From Tellurirhabdus bombi (lineage in GTDB: Bacteria; Bacteroidota; Bacteroidia; Cytophagales; Spirosomataceae), in the NCBI RefSeq assembly GCF_021484805.1, contig NZ_CP090557.1, forward strand, positions 2,988,001 to 3,052,000: DNA of 64,000 nt, written 5' to 3'. Below, one piece after another: positions 17,811 to 26,616 of the stretch. A program made the position numbers and the translations under genes. Position 1 is the stretch's first letter, and each line of letters opens with the position of its first letter. Below the pieces are notes generated by a model. The model saw only the letters and a list, made by a program, of their open reading frames with translations. It did no database searches and was not told the origin of the DNA.

Positions 17811-18596
17811 CTAAGCCTGCTTATCAAACAAAAGATCGTAGTTGTATTTTACCTGACGGTATACCGTGCGGAGCAATACGATAAACGGGTTTCGGCTTTG
17901 CTGCTGCCAGTTATCCCGTTGAACGGTACTGGGTTCGTCGTCGGAGTTTTTCTGGTCAAACATGGCGTTAAAGTCGCTCAGGAATAAGCCCTTGCCTTGC
18001 TTTTGAATAAAGGAAACACACATCAAGTATTCGGTTTTATCCGATTTGATTCCTTCAACGTAATTACCAAACTTTTCCAGAAATGAACTTCGCCGCAGGT
18101 GCGGGTGGTCGCTGTAGTAATAGATTTTGTTGTAATCCGTGTACCAGGGTTTATACAACATGCGCGAAAAGCCCTTCTTATACGGCTCTAGATACGGGTA
18201 GGAAAAATAAGCGTAGAAGCGAATAATGTCCAACTCCTTTTCCTGCGTGAAGATTTCCAACGCGTCCTGGAAATGCTGGGCAAAAGCCGGTTTAGGCACA
18301 AAATCCTCCTGTACATAGAGCGTGTAAGGCGTCTTAACCGCTGCCTGTCCTTTGTTAATGTTGTTGGCCAGCCCTTTGTTCTGGGGCGTCGTAATCAGGC
18401 GAAATGGGTATTGCGATTCCATCGCCCTGATGGCTTCCAGGTGTTGGGGCTTGCTGCCATCATCCGACACAACAATGTCGCCGAAGGCACAATCCAGATC
18501 TTGAAAGGCTTTTAGCAGGCGTTCCAGCGAACTGCTACGGTTGTAATGGGTGATTAACAACGTAACGTCCGGAAAAGAGTGGGTAGGGTTTTTCAT
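17811..18596 (-). CDS. glycosyltransferase family 2 (tandem paralogue A)
   Basis: A 261-residue GT2 enzyme with DVTLLITHYNRS, VVSDDGSKPQ and a YVQEDFV segment in place of a classical DXD. The ATG at 18596 aligns with the paralogue's start; a longer frame from 18623 would overlap the upstream stop. It is about three-quarters identical by eye to the adjacent gene at 18604, so the two arose by tandem duplication, diverging mostly near the C-terminus. It is the last gene of the minus-strand EPS block. Donor and acceptor are unknown. Confidence 0.87.
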   Translation of the reverse strand: MKNPTHSFPDVTLLITHYNRSSSLERLLKAFQDLDCAFGDIVVSDDGSKPQHLEAIRAMESQYPFRLITTPQNKGLANNINKGQAAVKTPYTLYVQEDFVPKPAFAQHFQDALEIFTQEKELDIIRFYAYFSYPYLEPYKKGFSRMLYKPWYTDYNKIYYYSDHPHLRRSSFLEKFGNYVEGIKSDKTEYLMCVSFIQKQGKGLFLSDFNAMFDQKNSDDEPSTVQRDNWQQQSRNPFIVLLRTVYRQVKYNYDLLFDKQA

Positions 18597-18603
18597 CACG
18601 GTA

Positions 18604-19386
18604 TTACTTCTGTGTAGCGACATCCAGCGTATTCTTAACCAGCCGACCTTTCAAATAAACCCAGCGGAGCGCCAGAAACAAGGGACTTTTACTTTCCCGC
18701 CAATCGCTCCGCCCAATGGTGCTGGGTTCGTCGGAGGAGTTTTTCTGATCGAACATGGCGTTAAAATCATCCAGAAATAAGCCTTTGCCTTTTTTCTGGA
18801 TAAAGGAAATACACATCTGGTATTCGGTTCGGTCGGGTTTAATGCCTTCGGGGTAGCGGCCAAATTTTTCGAAGAACGTACTTCGTCGCAGGTGCGGGTG
18901 GTCGCTGTAATAATAGAACTTTAAATGATTCGAATACCAGACCCAGGGTTTGTAAATCATGCGCGAAAAGCCCTTTTTATAAGGTTCCAGATACGGATAG
19001 GGAAAATAGGCGTAGAAGCGCATGATATCCAGATCCTTTTCCTGCTGCATCATTTCCAGCGCATCGCTGAAGTGTGGAACGAAGGCTGGTTTAGGTACAA
19101 AATCTTCCTGCACGTAAAGCGTATAAGGCGTCCGGACCGCATCTTGTCCTTTGTTGATATTGTTCCCTAAACCCTTGTTTTGAGGAGTGGTGACCAGCCG
19201 AAACGAATAGTGGTTTTGCAGGTTTTTGATGGCTTCCAGGTGCTGGGGCTTGCTACCGTCGTCCGACACAACGATGTCGCCGAAGGCACAATCCAGGGCC
19301 TGAAAGGCTTTTAGCAGGCGTTCCAGCGAACCACTGCGGTTGTAGTGGGTAATTAATAAAGTGACATCTGGAAACGTGTTTTTCAT
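18604..19386 (-). CDS. glycosyltransferase family 2 (tandem paralogue B)
   Basis: A 260-residue GT2 enzyme, the twin of the downstream gene (shared DVTLLITHYNRS, VVSDDGSKPQHLEAI, TPQNKGL, SDHPHLRRS). The start at 19386 matches the paralogue and leaves 7 bp to the next ATG. A frame extends to 19410, but the extra residues (MIIYSVNR) have no counterpart in the twin. It is probably cytoplasmic at the inner membrane, adding a sugar to the lipid-linked EPS unit. The pair may add two similar residues or use alternative donors. Confidence 0.87.
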   Translation of the reverse strand: MKNTFPDVTLLITHYNRSGSLERLLKAFQALDCAFGDIVVSDDGSKPQHLEAIKNLQNHYSFRLVTTPQNKGLGNNINKGQDAVRTPYTLYVQEDFVPKPAFVPHFSDALEMMQQEKDLDIMRFYAYFPYPYLEPYKKGFSRMIYKPWVWYSNHLKFYYYSDHPHLRRSTFFEKFGRYPEGIKPDRTEYQMCISFIQKKGKGLFLDDFNAMFDQKNSSDEPSTIGRSDWRESKSPLFLALRWVYLKGRLVKNTLDVATQK

Positions 19387-19438
19387 ACGGTTTACCGAGT
19401 ATATAATCAACGATTCTTTCTGGACTTCTTTACGAAAA

Positions 19439-20455
19439 TCAGCGCATCAATAATACCTGCCCATTGCGGGTTAATTTTTTAGGCTGATCTGAAAAACTGG
19501 ATACTTCGTACGTCATGGACCAGGTATAAACGCCTTCAGAACAGGGTGTATTTTGATAGTTGCCGTCCCATTTCTGAGCGGGATCGGTACTAGCAAAAAT
19601 TACTGAACCCCAACGGTCATAAACCTTTAAATCAAAGGCAACGATACCGCTATAAAAGAATTCAAAAAAGTCATTAATGCCATCCTGGTTGGGACTGAAA
19701 ACGTCGGGCACAAAAAGCTGCGCCGGATCGCACTCACTGCATTGTTTGATCTGAATGTCGTCGATTAGAAAATCATTGCCACAGCCTCCGCTGTTGTTGT
19801 TAATGATTCGAATAACCGCTGAACTCTTTTCTAAACCAGCGTCTGGAATGGTAAACCGGGTCGAAAAACGCTGCCAGACCGGTGATGTAGTGCGCGGGAT
19901 AGGATTTGTTCTAAGCGTCTGCAAAATGGCTTTGTCCGGCGTTTCGATCTGCACCAGCAAGTCGGGATCGTTGGGCGTTTCAAAACCGCAGGTTCCGGCG
20001 GGCATGATAACGTTCAGGTTAAGCAGCCAGATCGAGAGTTCATACGTTGTACCTGTACAAAGGTCGGGCACAGATTGCAGATAAAACTCACCCGCGTAGG
20101 GCGTATTGACCACCAGCATGTTTCCATTGTTATCATCCGGGGTATGGTCTTCTGGAACGTCGTGCCAGCTACCCGTGTAACACGAGCCACTCACCGATTT
20201 AGCCACGGTATACTGCCCATCATTGGGGCACCCATCAGTAACATACAAATAAGAGGTCTGGCCAGCCGGAAGTGGTCCCGCGCTTCCATTACCAAATGTC
20301 TGATTAAGAACTAAAATTTCGGGTTTACTGGTACAAGACTGGGCAAAGCAAGTAGAGGCGTAAGAAGCGAATAAACTGAAAAATAGGGTACAGAAGAGCA
20401 GGTTTTTGCGCCTGCCTGGATGATAAAAGGGAAAAATTGGTAAAAAAATAGACAT
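19439..20455 (-). CDS. secreted protein with gliding-motility-associated C-terminal (CHU_C, T9SS type B) domain
   Basis: A 338-residue exported protein. From ATG 20455 there is a signal peptide with a basic patch (PGRRKN) and a hydrophobic core ending near CFAQ; the longer frame to 20566 would overlap the upstream glycosyltransferase and is rejected. The middle (about 45-245) is a carbohydrate-binding-like beta-sandwich, including DDNNGNML and NNNSGGCGNDFLIDDI. The last 95 residues are a CHU_C domain (FSPNQDGINDFF, VYDRWGSVIF, GVYTW) that directs T9SS export. It lies inside the EPS operon and may be a surface adhesin or EPS-anchoring protein. Confidence 0.88.
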   Translation of the reverse strand: MSIFLPIFPFYHPGRRKNLLFCTLFFSLFASYASTCFAQSCTSKPEILVLNQTFGNGSAGPLPAGQTSYLYVTDGCPNDGQYTVAKSVSGSCYTGSWHDVPEDHTPDDNNGNMLVVNTPYAGEFYLQSVPDLCTGTTYELSIWLLNLNVIMPAGTCGFETPNDPDLLVQIETPDKAILQTLRTNPIPRTTSPVWQRFSTRFTIPDAGLEKSSAVIRIINNNSGGCGNDFLIDDIQIKQCSECDPAQLFVPDVFSPNQDGINDFFEFFYSGIVAFDLKVYDRWGSVIFASTDPAQKWDGNYQNTPCSEGVYTWSMTYEVSSFSDQPKKLTRNGQVLLMR

Positions 20456-20471
20456 TACATAAATGGAGAAC

Positions 20472-21377
20472 TCAGGGAGGAGTTCCCTTTGATGGCGAAA
20501 TATAAAACCCCAATTCACCGACGGATTTTCGAACCCGATTGACAAACGCTTTTCCCAGGCTCCCATCGGCTGTAAGTCGACGGTCGCTTGTCCAGGCGCG
20601 CGCCGCCAGGTCAGTAACGCGGTAGGTTTTGCCTTTTCCTTCGTTAAGGAGGGCCAGCGCCATCAGCCCATCTTCGCAACGACCCGAGGGTGGGGGTACT
20701 TCTCCGGCAGCGATCAGTTCCGCCACGGAGCCTTCCCGACCAGAGTCCAGCGCAAATCCGCCTACAGCCAGCGCGTCAGCGCGGCGGAAGGCAAAATTAA
20801 ATCCGTAGACGTTTAAGTAAGCCCGGTGCCGGTTGCGGATTCCATTGACGAGGTGCGCGGCTTTCTCGTAAAACAGCAGAGCCAAACGGGAAGAATGCTC
20901 GCTGGGCAGGAATGAGTACAAACCGTAAGTACAGGCAATCGCCGAATCTTTTAGCGGTGCCGTAATGGCTTCCACCCAGCCGGACGGGTAGAGGCAGTCA
21001 GAATCAGCGTTGGCAATGATCTTGCCTCGCGCCGCCATCAACCCGGCCTGACGGGCGTGAGCAACCCCCGGCGTCCGTTCTATAATGGAGCGAACGCCGC
21101 ACAAATCCAGCAATTCCTGGGTGCGGTCGGAGGAGTTGTTGTTGACAATGAGCAATTCTGTACGGGCCGTTATTTGCTGATCGGCCAAAGATGACAGCGT
21201 ATGCAGTATATTGGCCTCTTCGTTATAAGCGGGTATGACGATGGAAACTTCCGGATTATCCACGTTAAAGCGTGAAAGGCGCGTCCGCAGTGTGTTAAGC
21301 CGCTCCGGGTCGATCGAGGCAGGGTTATAAACAAACAGATGTTTGGTCAGCCAGTCCGGTAATAAAGTATTGCTCAC
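20472..21377 (-). CDS. glycosyltransferase family 2
   Basis: A 301-residue GT2 enzyme with VSIVIPAYNEEANI, IVNNNSSDRT and the metal-binding NADSDC segment. ATG 21377 is followed by about 55 residues before the GT-A core. No clear transmembrane segments, so a cytoplasmic or peripheral enzyme of the EPS repeat-unit assembly. It is 25 bp downstream of the PKD lipoprotein gene and 16 bp upstream of the CHU_C gene. Confidence 0.88.
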   Translation of the reverse strand: MSNTLLPDWLTKHLFVYNPASIDPERLNTLRTRLSRFNVDNPEVSIVIPAYNEEANILHTLSSLADQQITARTELLIVNNNSSDRTQELLDLCGVRSIIERTPGVAHARQAGLMAARGKIIANADSDCLYPSGWVEAITAPLKDSAIACTYGLYSFLPSEHSSRLALLFYEKAAHLVNGIRNRHRAYLNVYGFNFAFRRADALAVGGFALDSGREGSVAELIAAGEVPPPSGRCEDGLMALALLNEGKGKTYRVTDLAARAWTSDRRLTADGSLGKAFVNRVRKSVGELGFYISPSKGTPP

Positions 21378-21402
21378 GGTCCCGTTGGATTTAAGATATT
21401 AC

Positions 21403-21996
21403 TTATTGGGCCAGTAATTTGTTGGTGCAGGTTCCGTTCTGAACAGTAACAACACCCGACCAGCTTTTCGTCTTCGACTTGGCGTAGTAGCTAAATGTTC
21501 CATTTGACGTATACACGGTAACAAAGCCATCGGTACCGCAACCCGGCGCATTACCCGAAGGTTGAGCGGAGGTAATTGCTCCTTTTAGCTGGCCATCTAG
21601 CTGTACCTCAATGTCAGAGCCATCGCCCCGGCTGTTTGTCCAGAAAATAACGCTCCCCGAAACGGTCACACCCTCGATCAAAACACTATTATTGGCCACA
21701 TCGGTACCTGCCGTGTTTTTCGCTGTTAGTTCAACCGAAAAGAGGCCGTTTCTGCCGTACTTGATAGTGGGATCGGATTCGGTAGAGGATTGTCCATCAC
21801 CAAAATTCCACTGGTAACGCGTGGCGTGCTGGGATCTATTAATAAACTTAATTCTACCCGGCTCATTTGGCACCGATTCAAACGAAAAGTCAGCTACGGG
21901 TTTGGGCGTAATTTTAGGCTGACAACTAATAGCAATTACCCAAAAGAAAAGCAAATACGCTGATTTGAATAAAGAAGATGAAAACAACTGTTTCAT
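21403..21996 (-). CDS. PKD-domain lipoprotein
   Basis: A 197-residue exported protein. The signal sequence (MKQLFSSSLF...WVIAISCQ) ends in a lipobox-like ISC, so it is likely a lipoprotein. One PKD module follows at about 35-110 (ITPKPVADFSF, YQWNFGDGQSS), then a C-terminal beta-rich part with two cysteines (GCGTD, GTCTN). ATG 21996 is preferred to 22008 because it starts directly at the basic n-region. PKD domains mediate protein-protein or protein-polysaccharide contact, so a surface or periplasmic EPS-associated role is plausible. Confidence 0.8.
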   Translation of the reverse strand: MKQLFSSSLFKSAYLLFFWVIAISCQPKITPKPVADFSFESVPNEPGRIKFINRSQHATRYQWNFGDGQSSTESDPTIKYGRNGLFSVELTAKNTAGTDVANNSVLIEGVTVSGSVIFWTNSRGDGSDIEVQLDGQLKGAITSAQPSGNAPGCGTDGFVTVYTSNGTFSYYAKSKTKSWSGVVTVQNGTCTNKLLAQ

Positions 21997-22051
21997 AATA
22001 TAAGTCATTTTATTAATGCATTAATTAGTTTTACTTGATCGGCTTATCTGT

Positions 22052-23488
22052 TTACAAAGACTGCCGAAACGATTTTACTTCACTCAACGAAACCTTAAAT
22101 CGGAAGGTTAAACCCAGAAAAATTAACCCCCCAATAACAACCTGAGCCAGCGTATGCAAAACACCTTCCTGTCCCGCATACATTTTATAAATTCCTACCG
22201 CCAAGATCATGGCTAAACAGAATAAAAGCGGCTTTGCCAGATTCGTCATGAATTCTTTGAAGAAGTCACCAATTAAGTATTGGGTGACAAAAAAAGCGAG
22301 AATTAAATCGATGAAAGTCGCCGTCAGGAAGGCAAATGCAATCCCTGTAATGCCCCAATAATTTGAGAAAATATAAATCAAGGGTATTTTAATAACTAAA
22401 ATGATCAAGTTAAGGTAAAACAACAAGTTTGGCTTGCCTTTTGCAAAGGCTAACGTGAACAACGGATTTGTCAAGCAGTTAAAGGCGCTAACAAAAACAA
22501 AGATTTTAATCAAATGAATGGTTTCATCCCAACCTTCACCATACAGCAAGGGTACGACACTGTCGGCGGTGACAAGCAAACCGGCCAGCAAAGGGAAATT
22601 CAGATAGCTTACCAGATCCAGAATTTTTATATAGGATTGCTTAATCAGATTATCGTCGGATTTCATCTTCGCAATCATTGGATAAGCCACCTGAAGAATA
22701 ATCGGATTCAGTTTTGTAATCGGGAAAATAGCCAACTGATACGCGATGGTGTAGTAGCCTAAAAGCTTGACACCCAATAGACCGCCTACTAAAATATTAT
22801 CAGAATTACCTTGCACAAAGCCCAAAACACCGTCTCCTACATTGTAGAGCCCAAAACGCAGGTGATCCTGAATTGCTTTAAAATTAAAATAAAACAAAGG
22901 CTTAAAAAGCTTATAGCCAAAAACCACGGATAAGACAGCCCGCACAGTCTGCGTTGCCAGCTGGCCATAAATCAGGGAGACTTCTTCAAAATGGTTGTAA
23001 GCAAGTGTAATGGCTACCGTTGTTCCTATAACAGCGCCTAAAATCTCGATAATAGCCACTGATTTAAACATCAATTCTTTCTGAAGAAGAAATAAATAAA
23101 TCTGGCCGAAATAGATAATTAAAAAGTAAAACGAAGCAATTTTTATAACCCGATCGAGCTTAGGTTCTTTGTAATAAGCAACGACCAAAGGAGAACTAAA
23201 AAAGATAACGACAAAAATTATAGCACCTAAAATAAAACCCAGATAATATAAAGTAGAGAGAATTTTTGGGTCGCTTTCCTGCTTGGAAATAATGGAGTTA
23301 GAAAAGCCAAGATTCCCAAAAATATAAAAGAAATTAATGATTAACGTGCTGACACTTACAACGCCAAAAACAGCCGGGTCTAACAACCGGGCTAAAATCG
23401 AAACCTGAATAAACTGAAAGGCCGTTGAAATAATAGTAGAAACGGTTATCCATTTTCCACCATTTATGGCTTTGTTTTTTGCCGTCAT
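22052..23488 (-). CDS. Wzx-type polysaccharide flippase (MOP/MATE superfamily)
   Basis: About 478 residues with 12-14 predicted membrane helices and the MOP N-terminal signature (GGKWITVSTIISTAFQF, ARLLDPAVFGVVS). It should flip the lipid-linked EPS repeat unit across the inner membrane for polymerisation by a Wzy protein such as that encoded at 31257. The ATG at 23488 is chosen because the 13 extra residues from 23527 would overlap a palindrome at 23520-23552 and are not signal-like. It is the third gene of the minus-strand EPS block. Confidence 0.9.
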   Translation of the reverse strand: MTAKNKAINGGKWITVSTIISTAFQFIQVSILARLLDPAVFGVVSVSTLIINFFYIFGNLGFSNSIISKQESDPKILSTLYYLGFILGAIIFVVIFFSSPLVVAYYKEPKLDRVIKIASFYFLIIYFGQIYLFLLQKELMFKSVAIIEILGAVIGTTVAITLAYNHFEEVSLIYGQLATQTVRAVLSVVFGYKLFKPLFYFNFKAIQDHLRFGLYNVGDGVLGFVQGNSDNILVGGLLGVKLLGYYTIAYQLAIFPITKLNPIILQVAYPMIAKMKSDDNLIKQSYIKILDLVSYLNFPLLAGLLVTADSVVPLLYGEGWDETIHLIKIFVFVSAFNCLTNPLFTLAFAKGKPNLLFYLNLIILVIKIPLIYIFSNYWGITGIAFAFLTATFIDLILAFFVTQYLIGDFFKEFMTNLAKPLLFCLAMILAVGIYKMYAGQEGVLHTLAQVVIGGLIFLGLTFRFKVSLSEVKSFRQSL

Positions 23489-23519
23489 GTAAACCAACAA
23501 TCGTTTTAATATAACAGAA

Positions 23520-23552
23520 CATATCATCTATTCACTTAGAATAGATGATATG
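23520..23552. promoter_or_regulatory. perfect 14-bp AT-rich inverted repeat upstream of the flippase gene
   Basis: Arms 23520-23533 (catatcatctattc) and 23539-23552 are exact reverse complements around a 5-nt loop. The palindrome lies in the 98-bp gap between the Wzc-like and Wzx genes, 31 bp before the Wzx ATG. No T-run follows on either strand, so an operator, an internal promoter site or an mRNA processing/stability hairpin is more likely than a terminator. Confidence 0.55.
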
Positions 23553-23586
23553 CATCTGACTCTATTCTACCCGAATGAAACGGGTA

Positions 23587-25818
23587 TTAGCTTATTTTAC
23601 CGTAATTCATTTTCTGCTGTTGCTCTAGAGAACGCAGCGTTCGTTGTAATTCCAAGGAACGTTCGGGCTGAACCGGTCCCTGGCTCGTATCGGCCCGGCT
23701 CGGGGCATCAAAATAATTATCGGTTACACTATTTAAAACAGTCAATACCGGATGGTTAACCACTTTTAAATACATGCTTAAGAGCTGATTTTCTGTACGC
23801 GCCCAAATGCTATTGGCATCCGTAACCAAAATGGAAACGCTGCTTTGATTCATCAAATACACCGGTATTGAACTGCTAATCAGTGGCGGCAACTCAAAAA
23901 ATATCTTCTCATACTGGTGAGAATCAAAATAGTGCTCCTGATCAAGCAAATTTTCTAGCTGCGTAATGTTCATGAAATCGGGCCGAAGCGTGTACGGGAA
24001 AAAAGTAATCCCATCCTGCTCTACTTTTTGCTGCGAATCATCGGTCCTGGGGTAACAAAAAGCAACCTGCTGACCTGTTTCTGCATACAGGCGAGCCAAA
24101 CCGTTGGTTATCCAGGTTTTTCCCTGCTGCGAGCGCATGCTAAAGACCGAAATGATGGGTGGCAGCGGCCTAAACCCGGTCGATTGAACAATCTCGATAT
24201 TAACTGCGCTGCATAACTGCTCAAACATACTGAGGGCAGTGCGGCCTGCTTTTGAATCAATGGAAAACTTCTTAACTCTTGGAAACAAGGCTGTTAGAGG
24301 ACGGCCAATGAGCATCTCCGCGTGTTCTGGCGAAGCAATGCGACGATCCAGCCAGAAGCGAATTGCCGTTAAGAGCAGTGCAATAACCAGGCCCAGACCC
24401 GCCCCAATGGCCATAAACAACCAGCGCTTCGACGCCTGTGGCTCAGACGGAAAATCAGGAGCATCCAGGATAGAAAGTGGGCCATCCACAGAGGTGTCCT
24501 GGCGGCGAGCCAGCGCCTGATTTAAGCTCTGGTTGAGCGCTAGGTATTCTTTTTCGGCTACGCTCAGGTCCCGATTGAGCTGGCGCAGTTGGGATTCCAG
24601 GGGAGTGTACTGGTTGGTTTTTGAACTGTAATCTTTCTGCAGCCCTTTATAAACTTCCAGGCGGGCATTTGATTCTTCCAACTCAATCATTTTCGTGAGC
24701 CATTCGTCCAGAATGGTCTGTTGCGAAATGGCATCCGTTGTGTTGTTTGCGTTGTAATACTTGCGCGCGCCTTCCCGAAGATCCTCCGAAATACGAATGG
24801 CTTTTTCCTGCAAACGTACCACCACGTTACGCGGTTGCCCATAGGCTTGTGCATTCGCCAGTTGTGTTTCGATGTTGGTAAGTTCAGCCTGCTTAGCCCG
24901 GAGCTCATTGTTAACATTTAAAATGTTACCCGCTTGGCCCATCCGGCGACTTAATGCATCCAAGGCTGCTTTGGTAGCCCTGTTTTGCATTAACTCCTGG
25001 TTGTATTCGTTATTGAGATTTTCGCCGGAAAGTGTGATGTTTTTCGATTCTTCTTCGAAATTCAATACGTTGTTATTGGTATTAAACGCCTGTAGTCTGG
25101 CTTCAACGCCGTCCAGCCTTTTCTTGGCCTGCTGTGTTTTAGTCTGGTAATACGTAACTACCGAATCTGTCTCAGATCTTTTTAAAGCCGTATAACGCTT
25201 GTTAAGCACATCGATGGCCTGAACGAGCGTTTGCTGAGCAATGGCCGGGTCGCCTGATTCGTATTCCATATCCAGCATGTCGCTGGTATTCCGCCGTGTT
25301 GCTTTCAGATTTTTAGTAATGAGGGCAACGGAATAATTATAATCAGGATTATACAAAAGCGTTTTAATCGGGTTTTCCCGTTCTAAACGCGCCATGCTAT
25401 CGAGTCTCAGGCGAAGCTGATTTTCGTTAGCGCCGTTTAGCAGTGACTGGCGGAGCGGAGCAGGAACCACGCGTTGCAGCAAATTGAAACTGGCTGGTGT
25501 AACGTTTTGGTTATCAGGGCGCTGGGCGTGCAATTGCTGAGCCAGCAAATTAACCCCAATCTGGTGCATGGTTTCCCGCGACTTGAGAGTTGTTAATAAG
25601 TTGTCGAAAGCTACGGCCGAGCGGTCCATCGCGCCAATTTGCTGGTCGGTTAAGATGGTATAACCCGAGGCAAAACCCGTGTATAGGGTGGCTTCGGATT
25701 GGTAGACGCTGGTTTCGTTCTGCGTAAAAAAATAGACTGCACCGACTGTAACGCAGGGGAGGAGAAAAAACCAGAGTAAATGCTGTTTTAAAAGTCGGAA
25801 AAAGACCTGGAGTGCCAT
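23587..25818 (-). CDS. Wzc/Wzz-like polysaccharide co-polymerase with degenerate BY-kinase domain
   Basis: A 743-residue inner-membrane protein controlling EPS chain length and export. There is a Wzz domain with a membrane helix near 14-32, a long periplasmic coiled-coil region (about 200-450), a second helix near 468-488, then a cytoplasmic P-loop domain from about 545. The domain looks decayed: Walker A reads MRSQQGKT (561-568), the Walker A' Asp is absent (VAFCYPRTD), Walker B has Glu for Asp (IFFELPP, 639-645), and there is no C-terminal Tyr cluster. It may bind nucleotide but probably does not autophosphorylate. It lies 9 bp after the TolC-like gene. Confidence 0.9.
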   Translation of the reverse strand: MALQVFFRLLKQHLLWFFLLPCVTVGAVYFFTQNETSVYQSEATLYTGFASGYTILTDQQIGAMDRSAVAFDNLLTTLKSRETMHQIGVNLLAQQLHAQRPDNQNVTPASFNLLQRVVPAPLRQSLLNGANENQLRLRLDSMARLERENPIKTLLYNPDYNYSVALITKNLKATRRNTSDMLDMEYESGDPAIAQQTLVQAIDVLNKRYTALKRSETDSVVTYYQTKTQQAKKRLDGVEARLQAFNTNNNVLNFEEESKNITLSGENLNNEYNQELMQNRATKAALDALSRRMGQAGNILNVNNELRAKQAELTNIETQLANAQAYGQPRNVVVRLQEKAIRISEDLREGARKYYNANNTTDAISQQTILDEWLTKMIELEESNARLEVYKGLQKDYSSKTNQYTPLESQLRQLNRDLSVAEKEYLALNQSLNQALARRQDTSVDGPLSILDAPDFPSEPQASKRWLFMAIGAGLGLVIALLLTAIRFWLDRRIASPEHAEMLIGRPLTALFPRVKKFSIDSKAGRTALSMFEQLCSAVNIEIVQSTGFRPLPPIISVFSMRSQQGKTWITNGLARLYAETGQQVAFCYPRTDDSQQKVEQDGITFFPYTLRPDFMNITQLENLLDQEHYFDSHQYEKIFFELPPLISSSIPVYLMNQSSVSILVTDANSIWARTENQLLSMYLKVVNHPVLTVLNSVTDNYFDAPSRADTSQGPVQPERSLELQRTLRSLEQQQKMNYGKIS

Positions 25819-25827
25819 GCTGCTGGT

Positions 25828-26616
25828 TTATTTACGTTTTAACTGACGGAGAGATACACCTACTGTTGCTTCCAGAATATAAATATTCTTCAAAAAAGTG
25901 CCGCGAGCTTCTTCTGTGCTTGCTTTACTTTGCGCGTAATAATTGTTAATGCTAGAGAAAGCGGCAAGGTTGATTTTTCCTTTCTGCAACTCAATTTCTG
26001 AGATGCGTAAGGCCGTAAGTGCTGCTTGCTCTTCCGCAATTCGAACTTTGAAAACGCGTTGGGCCGTTTGCAAGTCTTGGTAAGTAATGATCAAATCGCG
26101 TTTTAACTGAAGTTCAACGGCATCTCGGCGGTGTATTGCCGCCCTTGCGTTGGCCTTCGTCTGTCGAATCTGATGCCCTCGCCCAAATAAATCGTAAAGG
26201 CTTATCTGAAGATTAACCCCAGCCCGGTAGCCATTGGCAATCTGGCCGAGTGCGTCCCCTCCGTAAGAAGTCGTAGAAAAAATAGCCTGATTACCGGCTG
26301 AATAGCTGGCAAATCCACTTGCATTTTGCAAAACCTGTACCTTTGAGAGCCGGTAGGCCGCATCCAATGAGTTAATGGATTCGTTCTCGAACTTGATTAA
26401 AGGTGAATAAGCTGTGGCTATTTTAATAATTTCGTCAAAGGGAATTAGCTGAGTACCAATGTCTTCGTTAATGTCTAACTCAAGCGTGTCGGCCGTTTGA
26501 ACAGGGCTTTGATTAGGAGGTGCTTTCTGCAACGGATAAGTTCGCTGTCCATATGCCAAGGCAGGTAATAAAAGGCAATAATAAGACAGGAAAGTAAGTC
26601 TGCGGCAGGCAGCCAT
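25828..26616 (-). CDS. TolC-like outer membrane protein, half-length
   Basis: About 262 residues from ATG 26616, which begins a good signal peptide (MAACRRLTFL...LAYGQ); longer starts at 26646 or 26688 are possible. The mature part has one outer-membrane-efflux repeat: helical coiled-coil segments around a short beta region (GVNLQISLYDLFGRG). Normal TolC proteins have two repeats and about 450 residues, so this is a single-repeat form. It is the first gene of the minus-strand EPS block directly before the Wzc-like gene, and no Wza-type export protein is in the window, so it may form the outer-membrane exit. That role is inference. Confidence 0.75.
   Translation of the reverse strand: MAACRRLTFLSYYCLLLPALAYGQRTYPLQKAPPNQSPVQTADTLELDINEDIGTQLIPFDEIIKIATAYSPLIKFENESINSLDAAYRLSKVQVLQNASGFASYSAGNQAIFSTTSYGGDALGQIANGYRAGVNLQISLYDLFGRGHQIRQTKANARAAIHRRDAVELQLKRDLIITYQDLQTAQRVFKVRIAEEQAALTALRISEIELQKGKINLAAFSSINNYYAQSKASTEEARGTFLKNIYILEATVGVSLRQLKRK

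Noticed and set aside
20456-20566. N-terminal extension of the CHU_C protein
   Set aside because: It would overlap the upstream glycosyltransferase gene and hide the signal peptide that begins at 20455.
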